Assembly (NCBI RefSeq): GCF_002252505.1
Contig: NZ_NNRL01000163.1
Span: forward strand, 625,981 to 689,980
Reading direction: 5' to 3'
Length of the DNA stretch: 64,000 nt
DNA from: Brucella grignonensis
Lineage (GTDB): Bacteria > Pseudomonadota > Alphaproteobacteria > Rhizobiales > Rhizobiaceae
Shown: piece after piece, positions 50,907 to 60,026 of the stretch
Layout of the letters: every line of letters begins with the position of its first letter
Position numbering within the stretch: position 1 is the first letter of the stretch
Notes under the pieces: generated by a model
What the model was told of the DNA's origin: nothing
The model's database searches: none
Seen by the model: only the letters and a program-made list of their open reading frames with translations
Made by a program: the position numbers and the translations under genes

Positions 50907-52793
50907 ATGAGCTCCCCCAAAACTGTTTCTGCCGATTCCGGCGAGACGTTCAAAACATTGCGAAATCTTTGGCCCTATATGTGGCCAACGGAACGGCCTG
51001 ATCTCCGAATGCGTGTGGTATGGGCAACGTTCTATCTGGTGATTTCGAAGATCGTTCTGATTCTTGTTCCCTATTTCTTCAAATGGGTAACGAATGCGCT
51101 GAACGGTCAGCTTGATGCGCCGGGTTACATTCCGCTTATTCTGACCGGCGCGGTCATGCTGGTGCTGGCCTATAATGCCGCCAAGATTGTTCAGGCAGGT
51201 TTGAACCAGCTTCGTGATGCGCTGTTTGCCAGCGTCGGCCAATATGCTGTGCGCCAGCTTGCCTATAAAACCTTCGTGCACATGCATCAGCTTTCGCTGC
51301 GTTTCCATCTGGAGCGGCGCACCGGCGGACTTTCGCGCGTCATCGAGCGCGGTACCAAGGGCATTGAAACGATTGTCCGTTTCACGATCCTCAACACGCT
51401 GCCGACCATTCTCGAATTTGCACTGACAGCGGTGATTTTCGCCTTTGCTTACGGCTTTTCCTATCTTCTGGTCGTTGCCGCAACCGTCTGGGCTTATACG
51501 TGGTTCACGATCAAGGCGAGTGACTGGCGTATCAACATTCGTCGCGAGATGAATGACTCTGATACCGATGCCAACACCAAGGCCATCGACTCGCTGCTCA
51601 ATTTTGAAACCGTCAAATATTTCGGCAACGAGAGCATGGAAGCCAAGCGCTTCGATGCGTCCATGGCGCGCTATGAAAAGGCCGCAACCCAAACCTGGAC
51701 GTCGCTTGGCTGGTTGAACTTTGGCCAGGCTGTGATCTTTGGTGTCGGTATGGCGATTGTCATGGTGATGTCGGCGCGCGAAGTGCAGGCTGGGACACAG
51801 TCGTTGGGTGACTTCGTCTTCATCAACGCCATGCTGATGCAGCTTTCCATTCCGCTCAATTTCATTGGCTTTATCTATCGCGAAATCCGTCAGGGCCTGA
51901 CCGATATTGAACAGATGTTTGACCTTCTCGATGTGCAGCAGGAAGTGCAGGACAAACCGGACGCCAAATCGCTCAAGGTCGACAAGGCCGCGATCCGTTT
52001 TGATGATGTGCATTTTGCCTATGACTCCAACCGCCCAATTCTCAAAGGCATCAGCTTTGAAGTGCCGGCGGGCAAGACGGTGGCGATTGTCGGCCCGTCG
52101 GGTGCGGGTAAGTCGACTATCTCTCGCCTTCTGTTCCGTTTTTATGATGTGCAGTCTGGTTCCGTTACAATTGACGGGCAGGATGTGCGTGATGTGACGC
52201 AGGAGAGCCTGCGCAAAGTGATCGGCATGGTGCCGCAGGACACAGTGCTGTTTAACGACACCATTGCATATAACATCCGTTATGGACGCACCGATGCGAC
52301 AGACGAGGAAGTGGAAAAGGCTGCCGAAATGGCGCAGATTTCCGGCTTCATCAAGCATTTGCCGGATGGCTATCAGGCGATGGTCGGCGAGCGCGGTCTG
52401 AAGCTTTCAGGTGGTGAAAAGCAGCGCGTGGCGATTGCTCGCACGATCCTGAAGGCGCCGCCAATCCTCATTCTCGATGAGGCGACATCGGCACTTGATA
52501 CGGCGACAGAACAGGAAATCCAGTCGGCGCTCGATATCGTCAGCCGTGGCCGCACAACGCTCGTCATCGCTCACCGCCTCTCGACTGTAATCGGTGCAGA
52601 TGAAATCATTGTGCTCAAAGATGGTCTGATTGCCGAGCGTGGCACCCACCGGGCGTTGCTCAAGCAAGATGGCCTCTACGCTTCGATGTGGAACCGTCAG
52701 CGTGAAGCTGATGAGGCAGAAGAACGCCTGCGTCAGGTCCGCGAAAGTGACGATATGGGTGTGGTCATTCGCGGTACTCCTGCGGCTGAGTAA
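50907..52793 (+). CDS. Atm1-type ABC transporter (heavy-metal/glutathione-conjugate exporter)
   Basis: 628-residue half-transporter with fused membrane and ATPase domains. About six helices lie in residues 35-330. The segment LLNFETVKYFGNE (231-242) is the hallmark of the Atm1/HMT1 subfamily. The nucleotide-binding domain has Walker A GPSGAGKST (396-404), signature LSGGEKQRVAIART and Walker B ILILDEATSALD. Relatives export glutathione-bound metals or an Fe-S-related sulfur compound. The adjacent cysteine-rich ArsR regulator supports a metal or thiol stress role. Start ATG 50907 follows AAAGAAACGTC, a weak site. Confidence 0.93.
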   Translation: MSSPKTVSADSGETFKTLRNLWPYMWPTERPDLRMRVVWATFYLVISKIVLILVPYFFKWVTNALNGQLDAPGYIPLILTGAVMLVLAYNAAKIVQAGLNQLRDALFASVGQYAVRQLAYKTFVHMHQLSLRFHLERRTGGLSRVIERGTKGIETIVRFTILNTLPTILEFALTAVIFAFAYGFSYLLVVAATVWAYTWFTIKASDWRINIRREMNDSDTDANTKAIDSLLNFETVKYFGNESMEAKRFDASMARYEKAATQTWTSLGWLNFGQAVIFGVGMAIVMVMSAREVQAGTQSLGDFVFINAMLMQLSIPLNFIGFIYREIRQGLTDIEQMFDLLDVQQEVQDKPDAKSLKVDKAAIRFDDVHFAYDSNRPILKGISFEVPAGKTVAIVGPSGAGKSTISRLLFRFYDVQSGSVTIDGQDVRDVTQESLRKVIGMVPQDTVLFNDTIAYNIRYGRTDATDEEVEKAAEMAQISGFIKHLPDGYQAMVGERGLKLSGGEKQRVAIARTILKAPPILILDEATSALDTATEQEIQSALDIVSRGRTTLVIAHRLSTVIGADEIIVLKDGLIAERGTHRALLKQDGLYASMWNRQREADEAEERLRQVRESDDMGVVIRGTPAAE

Positions 52794-52799
52794 CCAGAT

Positions 52800-52833
52800 G
52801 ACTATCAGGGTGTCTTCACGAACCCTGACAGTC
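52800..52833. other. 12-bp inverted repeat after the Atm1-type gene
   Basis: GACTATCAGGGT (52800-52811) pairs with ACCCTGACAGTC (52822-52833) with one mismatch around a 10-base loop. No T tract follows, so it may be a Rho-dependent end or an mRNA-stabilising stem. Confidence 0.5.
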
Positions 52834-52956
52834 GTGAATAAATTGCGAAATACGTTTCGATTTTAAGCAGGATGAGTTAAAACCGGGCCAAGCTGTCGCA
52901 TCGTGCCGTTAATCAGGGGAGATTTTCGGCAAGGCGATGCGCATATAAAATCACTA

Positions 52957-52990
52957 GAGCGCAAGACGCATCGTTAGACATGCTGCGCTC
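52957..52990. repeat. Short palindrome ahead of psd
   Basis: GAGCGCA (52957-52963) pairs with TGCGCTC (52984-52990), starting with TAGAGC like the mosaic repeat ends. Possibly a remnant half-element. Confidence 0.45.
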
Positions 52991-53004
52991 CAGAAGGAAA
53001 AGCG

Positions 53005-53703
53005 ATGAGCCTGTCTGATACTATTCGTAACACTTTCGTGCCGATCCATCGTGAAGGTTATCCGTTTATCGCGGGCTTTTTCGTGGTCTCGCTTATTCTG
53101 GGCTGGCTGTGGAACCCGCTGTTCTGGATCGGTCTCGTTCTCACCATCTGGTGCATCTATTTCTACCGTGACCCGGAGCGGGTTACGCCGATCGCTGACG
53201 ATCTCGTCATCAGCCCGGCTGATGGCAAGGTTTCTTTTGTCGGTCCGGCAATCCCGCCTGCGGAACTGGATCTTGGTGCCGAACCTTTGATGCGCGTTTC
53301 GGTTTTCATGAATGTGTTTTCTGTTCACATCAATCGCGCACCAGTCCGTGGCCGCATCGAGAAGATTTTTCATCGTCCGGGTAAGTTCCTCAATGCGGAA
53401 CTCGACAAAGCGAGCACCGAAAACGAGCGCAATTCCGTTTTGATCGATAGTGCGAATGGCAAGGTCGGTGTTGTGCAGATCGCAGGTTTGGTCGCACGCC
53501 GTATTGTCTGCTGGTCGCGTGAAAGCGATAATCTTATCGTCGGTGAACGCTTCGGCCTGATCCGTTTTGGCTCACGCGTTGATGTTTATCTGCCAGCTGG
53601 TGTATCGGTTCGTGTCGCTGTCGGGCAGACGGCTATAGCTGGCGAGACCGTTCTTGCTGAATTCGGTAGTGAACGCGCCGAACCTGTGGTGCGGATCGCC
53701 TGA
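53005..53703 (+). CDS. psd: Phosphatidylserine decarboxylase proenzyme
   Basis: Converts phosphatidylserine to phosphatidylethanolamine in the inner membrane. The 232-residue form is the short PSD type. A hydrophobic segment (about 20-52) anchors it. [17 protein letters not shown] carries the catalytic His. The self-cleavage site is Gly189-Ser190 in [11 protein letters not shown], where Ser190 becomes the pyruvoyl group of the alpha subunit. It is cotranscribed with pssA, which starts 4 bases after its stop. Confidence 0.95.
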   Translation: MSLSDTIRNTFVPIHREGYPFIAGFFVVSLILGWLWNPLFWIGLVLTIWCIYFYRDPERVTPIADDLVISPADGKVSFVGPAIPPAELDLGAEPLMRVSVFMNVFSVHINRAPVRGRIEKIFHRPGKFLNAELDKASTENERNSVLIDSANGKVGVVQIAGLVARRIVCWSRESDNLIVGERFGLIRFGSRVDVYLPAGVSVRVAVGQTAIAGETVLAEFGSERAEPVVRIA

Positions 53704-53707
53704 GCCG

Positions 53708-54544
53708 ATGGAAACACCGTTCCCACCCTTTGAGCCTAATGGCCGTGTGGATTCATCCCGCGGCCCAAGACTTTCGCAGATCCCTCTGCGTATCGTAGTT
53801 CCGAATGTCATCACAGTTCTTGCTATTTGCGCGGGCCTGACGGGCATTCGTCTGGCCTTTGAACATCGCTTTGAACTTGCCGTGGCGATGGTGCTGATTG
53901 CCGCCTTTCTCGATGGTATCGACGGTCGCGTCGCCCGCATGATGAAGGGCTCGTCCAAGTTTGGCGAGCAGATGGATTCACTGGCCGACATCGTCAATTT
54001 TGGCGTTGCCCCTGCATTGGTACTCTATGTCTATGTGCTTGATCAGGCACGTTCTTTCGGTTGGATCGCGGCACTTCTCTATGCGATTGCCTGCTGCCTG
54101 CGCCTGGCCCGCTTCAATGTGATGCTTGAAGACCCGAACCGCCCTGCCTGGCAGAACAATTATTTTATCGGTGTTCCGGCACCCGCTGGAGCCATGTTGG
54201 TACTATTGCCGGTCTATCTGGGCTTTCTCGGGCTAACCCCGGGCAAGGGGCTGGCTTTCGGCGTTGCAATCTACACGGTTGCAATTGCTTTCCTGTTGGT
54301 GAGCCGTCTTCCGGTTTATAATGGGAAGTCTGCCGGTAGCCTCGTGCGCCGTGATATCGTCATGCCGCTCATTCTGATGGTTGTCATTTACGTGGCTTTC
54401 CTGATGAGCTTTACCTGGCACACGCTGGCGCTGACCGCTTTGGCCTATGTCGCGTTCCTACCGCTTAGTGTGGTCGCATGGAACCGCCGTGAGGCAGCGG
54501 ATCGCAAGGCTGCTCTTGAAAGTGAGCCGTCAGAGGAAGTCTGA
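53708..54544 (+). CDS. pssA: CDP-diacylglycerol--serine O-phosphatidyltransferase
   Basis: Makes phosphatidylserine, the substrate of Psd. The 278 residues hold about eight membrane helices. The CDP-alcohol phosphotransferase motif DGIDGRVARMMKGSSKFG then EQMDSLAD (Asp69, Asp72, Asp90, Asp94) is intact. Start ATG 53708 (METPFPPFEP) lies just after psd; a longer frame starting at 53654 overlaps psd and lacks a ribosome site. The last 15 bases overlap the convergent AAA ATPase gene. Confidence 0.95.
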   Translation: METPFPPFEPNGRVDSSRGPRLSQIPLRIVVPNVITVLAICAGLTGIRLAFEHRFELAVAMVLIAAFLDGIDGRVARMMKGSSKFGEQMDSLADIVNFGVAPALVLYVYVLDQARSFGWIAALLYAIACCLRLARFNVMLEDPNRPAWQNNYFIGVPAPAGAMLVLLPVYLGFLGLTPGKGLAFGVAIYTVAIAFLLVSRLPVYNGKSAGSLVRRDIVMPLILMVVIYVAFLMSFTWHTLALTALAYVAFLPLSVVAWNRREAADRKAALESEPSEEV

Positions 54545-55087
54545 TCGCAAGTTACTGCTGATGAAATGCACACGCTCCTGAACCGATAATTTCGGCAGGA
54601 GCGTGATTTCATATCCGAGCTCTCTATAGATCTGCTCCATAGCCTCGAATGTGCGTAGGGCTTCATCGAAGTCCTGTTTGCGTTCGGCATCCTGTCCGAA
54701 AATTTCCGGCCACGGCGGAGCCAGAAACACTGTTCTGTTATATTGAATCACTTTAGCAGCCTCATACATATGTGGCGGTACAGGCAGTTTGCAGAGCTTC
54801 AGATAACCGATCACATCCGGCACGCCACGGTCAAAAAACACCGGATCGTCAAGTGCTTGTGCAGCTTTGTGCGAGCGCATTTCCCACGACAGCATAAGCT
54901 CGGCAAAGAGGGAGCGGTCAGCCCATGGCAGCCTTGTGCCGCCGATTGCGGCCTGATCCTGAATGATAGCGCGACCAGCTTCCACTGTGCGGGAGAAGCC
55001 TTGCTTTTCGAGTGCATCAATCAGTGTGCTTTTGCCTGATCCGGGTCCGCCACTGATAATGATAAAGCGCTGATAGTCGTGAGACAT
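54530..55087 (-). CDS. AAA-type ATPase/kinase-like protein
   Basis: 185-residue P-loop protein: Walker A GGPGSGKST (13-21) and a nucleoside/shikimate-kinase-like layout with DPVFFDRGVPDVIGYL, where the Asp/Arg pair is typical of small-molecule kinases. The C-terminal half is helical with a YRELGYEITLLPKLSVQERV tail. Which substrate it phosphorylates is unknown. It runs against pssA and overlaps it by 15 bases at the 3' ends. Confidence 0.8.
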   Translation of the reverse strand: MSHDYQRFIIISGGPGSGKSTLIDALEKQGFSRTVEAGRAIIQDQAAIGGTRLPWADRSLFAELMLSWEMRSHKAAQALDDPVFFDRGVPDVIGYLKLCKLPVPPHMYEAAKVIQYNRTVFLAPPWPEIFGQDAERKQDFDEALRTFEAMEQIYRELGYEITLLPKLSVQERVHFISSNLRSDFL

Positions 55088-55222
55088 TGGTCCTCCAGTA
55101 AAATGGGAGTATGCGCGTGCATAAGCGCGCGAAGGAGCAGTCTTGTCTGGTGAGGGGGGAAGGTCCGCTTTAAAAATGGGCCGGAAAGGTCGGCAGGAGC
55201 GGAATATTTAGAACGGATAAAT

Positions 55223-55248
55223 CCGGCCTTGATGTTGCACAAGGCCGG
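55223..55248. other. Hairpin between SDR and AAA ATPase genes
   Basis: CCGGCCTT (55223-55230) pairs with AAGGCCGG (55241-55248), followed on the plus strand by AAAAAAG. On the minus strand, downstream of the SDR gene stop at 55263, it is followed only by ATTTAT, so it is at best a moderate terminator. Confidence 0.55.
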
Positions 55249-55262
55249 AAAAAAGCAAAAAA

Positions 55263-56003
55263 TCAGGACGGCATGTGATAATCGAGGAAGCGGTCCTGAC
55301 GGACGTCAAACAGCTTGCCGGTAACATCAAGGTTCGGATCGGCTAGTTTGACGATTTTTTCAGCGACCGACTGCGGCGTTGGCAGAGTTTCGGGGTCTTC
55401 GCCCGGCATTGCCTGTGCACGCATGGCAGTGCGGGTCGCGCCAGGATTGACCGAGTTGATGTTGAGTTTCATCTGCTTGGTTTCTTCTGCCCAGCTCCGC
55501 GCCATCACTTCGACTGCAGCCTTGGAAGCGGCATATGGGCCCCAGAAAGCGCGGCAGGAATGGGCGACACCTGATGAGAGCAGGATTGCACGTCCTGCAT
55601 CAGACGCACGCAGCAGTGGGTCAGTTGTGCGGATCAGGCGCCATACGCTGGTAACATTGACATTCATGACTTTTTCGAAGGTCTTGGCTTCAACATGGCC
55701 GATGGGGGAAATCGTACCAAGAACGCCGGCATTCGCAACCATGATATCGAGTTTGCCCCAGCGCTCATAAATAGAGCCGCCAAGACGGTCAATTGCTTCC
55801 ATGTCGGTAATGTCAAGCGGCACGAGCGTAGAGCTGCCGCCAAGCTTGCGAATATCGTCGTCGAGTTCTTCCAGTCCCCCAACGGTGCGCGCAACAGCGA
55901 TCACATGTGCGCCGCGTTTTGCCAGTTCAAGTGAAAGAAAATAGCCAATGCCGCGCGATGCGCCCGTTACCAAAGCCAGACGGCCTGTAAGGTCGATGCT
56001 CAT
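55263..56003 (-). CDS. SDR-family oxidoreductase
   Basis: 246-residue short-chain dehydrogenase: the cofactor loop LVTGASRGIGYFLSLELAKRG (about residue 12), the NAG motif DIMVANAGVLG, the catalytic Ser region LLSSGVAHSCRAFWGPYAASKAAVEV with YxxxK (Tyr and Lys in YAASK), and SVNPGATRTAMRA. The substrate is unknown. ATG 56003 was taken as start because GGGGACTGGA precedes it; a TTG four codons further up is possible. It lies after purF on the minus strand but is separated from it by a terminator. Confidence 0.9.
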   Translation of the reverse strand: MSIDLTGRLALVTGASRGIGYFLSLELAKRGAHVIAVARTVGGLEELDDDIRKLGGSSTLVPLDITDMEAIDRLGGSIYERWGKLDIMVANAGVLGTISPIGHVEAKTFEKVMNVNVTSVWRLIRTTDPLLRASDAGRAILLSSGVAHSCRAFWGPYAASKAAVEVMARSWAEETKQMKLNINSVNPGATRTAMRAQAMPGEDPETLPTPQSVAEKIVKLADPNLDVTGKLFDVRQDRFLDYHMPS

Positions 56004-56035
56004 TCCAGTCCCCAATTTCAGTCATGAGATTTGCA

Positions 56036-56065
56036 ATAAAAGCGAGGCGGCCTTTGGGGCCGCCT
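56036..56065 (-). terminator. Terminator of purF
   Basis: AGGCGGCC (56045-56052) pairs with GGCCGCCT (56058-56065) on the minus strand, followed by CGCTTTTATT. It lies 18 bases after the purF stop. Confidence 0.82.
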
Positions 56066-56082
56066 GCGTGAAAGATGCGTGA

Positions 56083-57573
56083 TCAGCCGTTGCTGGCGAG
56101 CAGGGACAACGTATGAACGTTGCTTTCGCCTTCCTGATCTAAAAGACGGGTTGGATATTCACCCGTGAAATAGTGATCGGTGAAGGCAGGTGCCTTTGGA
56201 TCACGCGGCTGTCCGCCGACGGCCTTGTAAAGACCGTCAATCGAAAGGAATGCCAGCGAATCCGCACCGATATAACGGCACATGGATTCAAGGCTGTCAT
56301 GCTGGTTTGCAAGCAGTTTTTCACGGTCTGGCGTATCGATACCGTAGAAGTCCGGATGAAAGATCATCGGGCTTGCAACGCGGATATGCACTTCCTTTGC
56401 TCCGGCATCGCGGATCATCTGCACGATCTTGACCGAAGTGGTGCCGCGCACAATGGAATCATCCACCAGAACGACGCGCTTACCTTCGATCATCGCACGG
56501 TTGGCGGAATGCTTGAGCTTCACACCAAGGGCGCGGATCTGCTGTGTCGGCTCAATAAAAGTACGGCCAACATAGTGGTTACGAATGATGCCGTATTCGA
56601 AAGGAATACCGCTGGCCTGTGCAAAGCCCAGTGCGGCAGGCGTGCCGCCATCGGGTACGGGCACAACCACATCGGCCTCGACGCCGGCTTCGGCTGCGAG
56701 ATTCATGCCCATGTTCTTGCGCGCGACATAGACGCTGCGTCCACCAACGACCGAATCCGGGCGTGCAAAATAGACATACTCGAACAGGCAAAGGCGTTCA
56801 GGCTGTGGATTGTCTGCCTTGATGCATTCGGTGGTGATTGAGCCATCTTTCTGGATTTCGCAGATGATGACTTCGCCGTTTTCGACGTCGCGAATATACT
56901 TCGCGCCGATGATATCAAGAGCACAGGTTTCCGAGCAGAAGATTGGCTTGCCGTCGAGTTCGCCCATGACGAGAGGACGAATGCCGATTGCATCACGAGC
57001 CGCAATCAGCTTGGTGCGGGTCAACGCCAGCATGGCGTAACCGCCTTCGACCTGACGGATCGCATCGACAAAGCGTGCGCTTGACGAAGCCTGACGCGAG
57101 CGCGCAATCATGTGCAGCACGACTTCGGTGTCGGATGTCGCCTGAAAGATTGCACCAGAGGCGATCAACTGCTTGCGCAGTGTAATGCCGTTGGTGAAGT
57201 TGCCGTTATGCGCAATTGCGATGCCGCCAACTTCCAGCTCCGCGAACAATGGCTGCACATTGCGCAGAATCGTTTCACCAGTTGTGGAATAACGTACATG
57301 GCCAATGGCGCGATCGCCGGGCAAACGGTTCAGCGTGGAGGCATCGGTGAAGTGGTCACCCACCAGCCCCATGTGCCGCTCAGAATGAAAGCGACGGTTG
57401 TGGTAAGACACAATACCAGCGGCTTCCTGTCCGCGATGCTGAAGAGCGTGCAAGCCCAGAGCAGTCAGTGCTGCGGCGTCCTCGTGGCCAAGAATGCCAA
57501 ATACACCGCACTCTTCATGCAACGTATCATCGTCCAGCATAAAGGAGCTTTCGTCATGCGATTGTTGGAACAT
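56083..57573 (-). CDS. purF: Amidophosphoribosyltransferase
   Basis: First committed step of purine synthesis: glutamine and PRPP to phosphoribosylamine. The 496-residue proenzyme has a 21-residue leader before the nucleophile Cys22 (HEECGVFGILGHEDAAA). An N-terminal glutaminase domain is followed by a PRPP site VVLVDDSIVRGTTSVKIVQMIRD. The start was set at ATG 57573 (MFQQSHDE); a longer open frame upstream is derived from the mosaic repeat at 57678. It is followed by its own terminator; cvpA is upstream, as in many bacteria (cvpA-purF). Confidence 0.95.
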   Translation of the reverse strand: MFQQSHDESSFMLDDDTLHEECGVFGILGHEDAAALTALGLHALQHRGQEAAGIVSYHNRRFHSERHMGLVGDHFTDASTLNRLPGDRAIGHVRYSTTGETILRNVQPLFAELEVGGIAIAHNGNFTNGITLRKQLIASGAIFQATSDTEVVLHMIARSRQASSSARFVDAIRQVEGGYAMLALTRTKLIAARDAIGIRPLVMGELDGKPIFCSETCALDIIGAKYIRDVENGEVIICEIQKDGSITTECIKADNPQPERLCLFEYVYFARPDSVVGGRSVYVARKNMGMNLAAEAGVEADVVVPVPDGGTPAALGFAQASGIPFEYGIIRNHYVGRTFIEPTQQIRALGVKLKHSANRAMIEGKRVVLVDDSIVRGTTSVKIVQMIRDAGAKEVHIRVASPMIFHPDFYGIDTPDREKLLANQHDSLESMCRYIGADSLAFLSIDGLYKAVGGQPRDPKAPAFTDHYFTGEYPTRLLDQEGESNVHTLSLLASNG

Positions 57574-57677
57574 TGTCCGCAAGGCCTTTCGATTGCGGTT
57601 ACTAAAAGCAACATTTACAGGAAAAGGCCGCGTTTTAAAAGCGATCCCTTGCATGCTGTGCGTTTCAGCCGCTGATA

Positions 57678-57782
57678 TAGAGCATTTCCAGCAAAAGTGC
57701 GAAGCGGTTTTGCGTCGGATAATGCGAAAAGACAAAGAGATAGAGCATTTCCAATGATTCAAGAAAAACAGGAAATGCTCTA
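57678..57782. repeat. Mosaic palindromic repeat, full-length copy
   Basis: 105 bp with TAGAGC/GCTCTA ends, nearly identical to 21020-21125: first palindrome about 57680-57725, linker with GACAAAGAGA, second palindrome 57741-57782. It lies between cvpA and purF, downstream of the cvpA terminator. Confidence 0.92.
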
Positions 57783-57802
57783 GTGTAAGACTTTGACTAA
57801 AA

Positions 57803-57837
57803 ACAGATGAAACCGACAGCTTTATGCTGCCGGTTTC
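57803..57837 (-). terminator. Terminator of cvpA
   Basis: GAAACCGGCAGC pairs with GCTGTCGGTTTC on the minus strand (57826-57837 with 57809-57820, one mismatch), followed by ATCTGTTTTT. It suggests that cvpA and purF are separate units here. Confidence 0.85.
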
Positions 57838-57855
57838 AAAAAGGCGTATTCGAGA

Positions 57856-58446
57856 TCAGTTTGCAGCCGGTGTATCGTCCGGTACAGGCTGCTCGGTTTG
57901 ATCTCCTGTCTGGCCGCTAGCCGGGGCCGGGGTTTCCTGTCCGGGCTTGAATTTTTTAATTGCCGATTCTGGATCAGCCGGCAGGAGATCGATCAACTGC
58001 TGACCGAAGGAATCAAGCATTGGCTTGGATTTCGCATTGTTGACCCATGCAGGCTGGTTGGTTGGAACAAGCCAGTTGAAGAACAGCATAGCAACAACAA
58101 CAAGAAGAACACCACGTGCTGCACCAAACAAAAAGCCGAGCGTGCGGTCAAGGGCACCGATGCGGCTGTCGATGATGAAATCGGCAATCTTCATGGTGAT
58201 AAGCGAAACAACGATCAGAACCACAAGGAAAACTGCGCCAGCGGCTGCTATCTTTGCGATAGTTTCGTTGTTGATATAGGGCTGAAGGAAAGGCAGCACT
58301 GGCATATAGAACAAATATGCCGCTGCGGCCGCTGCTGCCCAGGAAACCAGCGAGAGCACTTCGCGAGAAAAACCGCGGACCATCGCAAGAACGGCCGAAA
58401 CCAGCGTTATTCCGAGTAGAATTCCATCAAGTAACGTAATCGGCAT
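57856..58446 (-). CDS. cvpA: CvpA-family membrane protein
   Basis: 196-residue inner-membrane protein with four hydrophobic helices (first about 5-25; others near 32-50, 64-85 and 105-125). The pattern VSAVLAMVRGFSREVLSLVSW and GALDRTLGFLFGAARGVLLV matches CvpA, linked in E. coli to colicin V production and envelope function. The C-terminal tail is Pro/Glu/Gln/Thr-rich and probably disordered. It is followed by a terminator and upstream of purF, the classic cvpA-purF neighbourhood. Confidence 0.9.
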   Translation of the reverse strand: MPITLLDGILLGITLVSAVLAMVRGFSREVLSLVSWAAAAAAAYLFYMPVLPFLQPYINNETIAKIAAAGAVFLVVLIVVSLITMKIADFIIDSRIGALDRTLGFLFGAARGVLLVVVAMLFFNWLVPTNQPAWVNNAKSKPMLDSFGQQLIDLLPADPESAIKKFKPGQETPAPASGQTGDQTEQPVPDDTPAAN

Positions 58447-58607
58447 TCTGGCCTGTCCTTAATTTATACGCAGCGTGGCTTTTTGCATTCGAGCACCTGC
58501 GGGGCAGTCAAACTTGCGGGAGCATAACATTGGAAAGTTGACGAAATCTTCCGCCGTTAAATCCCATTAAATTCAATGATCTGCAACCTGATGTTTGCAG
58601 ATGGGGG

Positions 58608-59999
58608 TTATTTCTTGCCCGGACCCGATGCCGCAATGCGTACAACAAGATCAGGTAACGCGGTCGTTTCCATAAGCCCGAAGTTGCGATCTTTCCAAAG
58701 CTCGCTACTTCCGCCGGGCACAACTGCTTGTCGGAAGCCGAGTTTTTCTGCTTCCTTCAGCCTCTGTACTGCATGTGATACCGCACGAACAGCGCCAGAA
58801 AGGCTGATTTCGCCGAAATAAACACTATCTGGCGGGAGGGCAATACCGGCAATGGACGAAACAAGCGCCGCAGCCACTGCAATATCGGCAGCAGGCTCGC
58901 TGATACGATAGCCGCCAGCGACATTGAGATAGACATCGTGTTGGCCAAAACGCACGCCGCAATGTGATTCGAGCACGGCCAAAATCATGGCAAGACGGCT
59001 TCCGTCCCAGCCCACAACGGCGCGGCGCGGTGTGCCGAGCGAGGAGGGGGACACAAGTGCCTGTATTTCAACCAGAACCGGGCGCGTGCCCTCCATTCCG
59101 GCAAAAACGGCTGCGCCCGGCGATTTTGCATTACGCTCGCCGAGGAAAAGTTCGGAAGGGTTCGAAACTTCCCGCAAGCCGCCATCTGACATTTCAAACA
59201 CACCGATTTCATCGGTTGGGCCGAAACGGTTTTTGACGGTGCGCAAGATTCGGTACTGATGCCCGCCTTCGCCCTCAAAATAGAGAACGCCATCGACCAT
59301 GTGTTCGACAACGCGTGGCCCGGCAATCTGGCCCTCCTTGGTCACGTGACCAACGAGAACGACCGCCGCACCCGTCTGCTTGGCATAGCGGATCATCGCC
59401 TGCGCAGAGGATCGCACCTGTGTAACTGTTCCGGGGGCAGAGTCTGCCATGTCGGTCCACAGCGTCTGGATGGAATCGATAATGACCAGATCGGGCCGCT
59501 TGCCGTCGGAAACGGTGGCAAGAATATCTTCGACATTGGTTTCAGCGGCAAGCTCGACTGCGCTGGATGCCACGCCAAGTCTTTGCGCGCGCAGACGTAT
59601 CTGTGCAACTGCTTCTTCGCCCGATACATAGACGATGCGGTGACCGCGATTGGAAAGAGCTGCAGCTGCTTGCGTCAACAGTGTCGATTTGCCGATACCC
59701 GGATCGCCACCGATCAAGACTGCGGAACCACGCACGAACCCGCCGCCTGTAACACGGTCGAGTTCGCTGATACCGGAGATGATGCGTGGTGCGTCTTCGA
59801 TTTCGCCTGAAAGTGAAGTCAAAGTAACAGCCCGACCCTTGCGTTTGGAAAGCATGGAGCCGGGACCGGAGCCGATACCGCTATTGGTGCCTTCTTCGAC
59901 AAGCGTGTTCCACTCGCCGCAGGAGTCGCACTTACCCGCCCAGCGGGTGTGAACCGCGCCGCAATTCTGGCAAATGAACTGAACGCGTGCCTTGGCCAT
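58608..59999 (-). CDS. radA: DNA repair protein RadA
   Basis: 463-residue RecA-related ATPase promoting branch migration in recombinational repair. The N-terminal zinc finger is CQNCGAVHTRWAGKCDSC (Cys10, Cys13, Cys24, Cys27). The ATPase core has Walker A GGDPGIGKST (97-106), the hallmark KNRFG motif in LRTVKNRFGPTDEIG, and a C-terminal Lon-protease-like domain (GGYRISEPAADIAVAAALVSS). The start is ATG 59999. It is downstream of dnaB, 27 bases apart, in the same orientation. Confidence 0.97.
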   Translation of the reverse strand: MAKARVQFICQNCGAVHTRWAGKCDSCGEWNTLVEEGTNSGIGSGPGSMLSKRKGRAVTLTSLSGEIEDAPRIISGISELDRVTGGGFVRGSAVLIGGDPGIGKSTLLTQAAAALSNRGHRIVYVSGEEAVAQIRLRAQRLGVASSAVELAAETNVEDILATVSDGKRPDLVIIDSIQTLWTDMADSAPGTVTQVRSSAQAMIRYAKQTGAAVVLVGHVTKEGQIAGPRVVEHMVDGVLYFEGEGGHQYRILRTVKNRFGPTDEIGVFEMSDGGLREVSNPSELFLGERNAKSPGAAVFAGMEGTRPVLVEIQALVSPSSLGTPRRAVVGWDGSRLAMILAVLESHCGVRFGQHDVYLNVAGGYRISEPAADIAVAAALVSSIAGIALPPDSVYFGEISLSGAVRAVSHAVQRLKEAEKLGFRQAVVPGGSSELWKDRNFGLMETTALPDLVVRIAASGPGKK

Positions 60000-60026
60000 C
60001 AGGCACGCTCCGTCGTGATCGTGATT

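Noticed and set aside
50496-52358. Long open frame of 620 codons on the minus strand opposite the Atm1-type transporter gene
   Set aside because: It mirrors the codon pattern of the plus-strand gene, is rich in His, Arg and Gln, matches no family, and crosses the ArsR gene as well. It is a shadow of the real genes.
57573-57762. N-terminal extension of purF by 63 residues
   Set aside because: Most of the extension is a translation of the mosaic repeat at 57678-57782; the family protein begins shortly before the catalytic cysteine.
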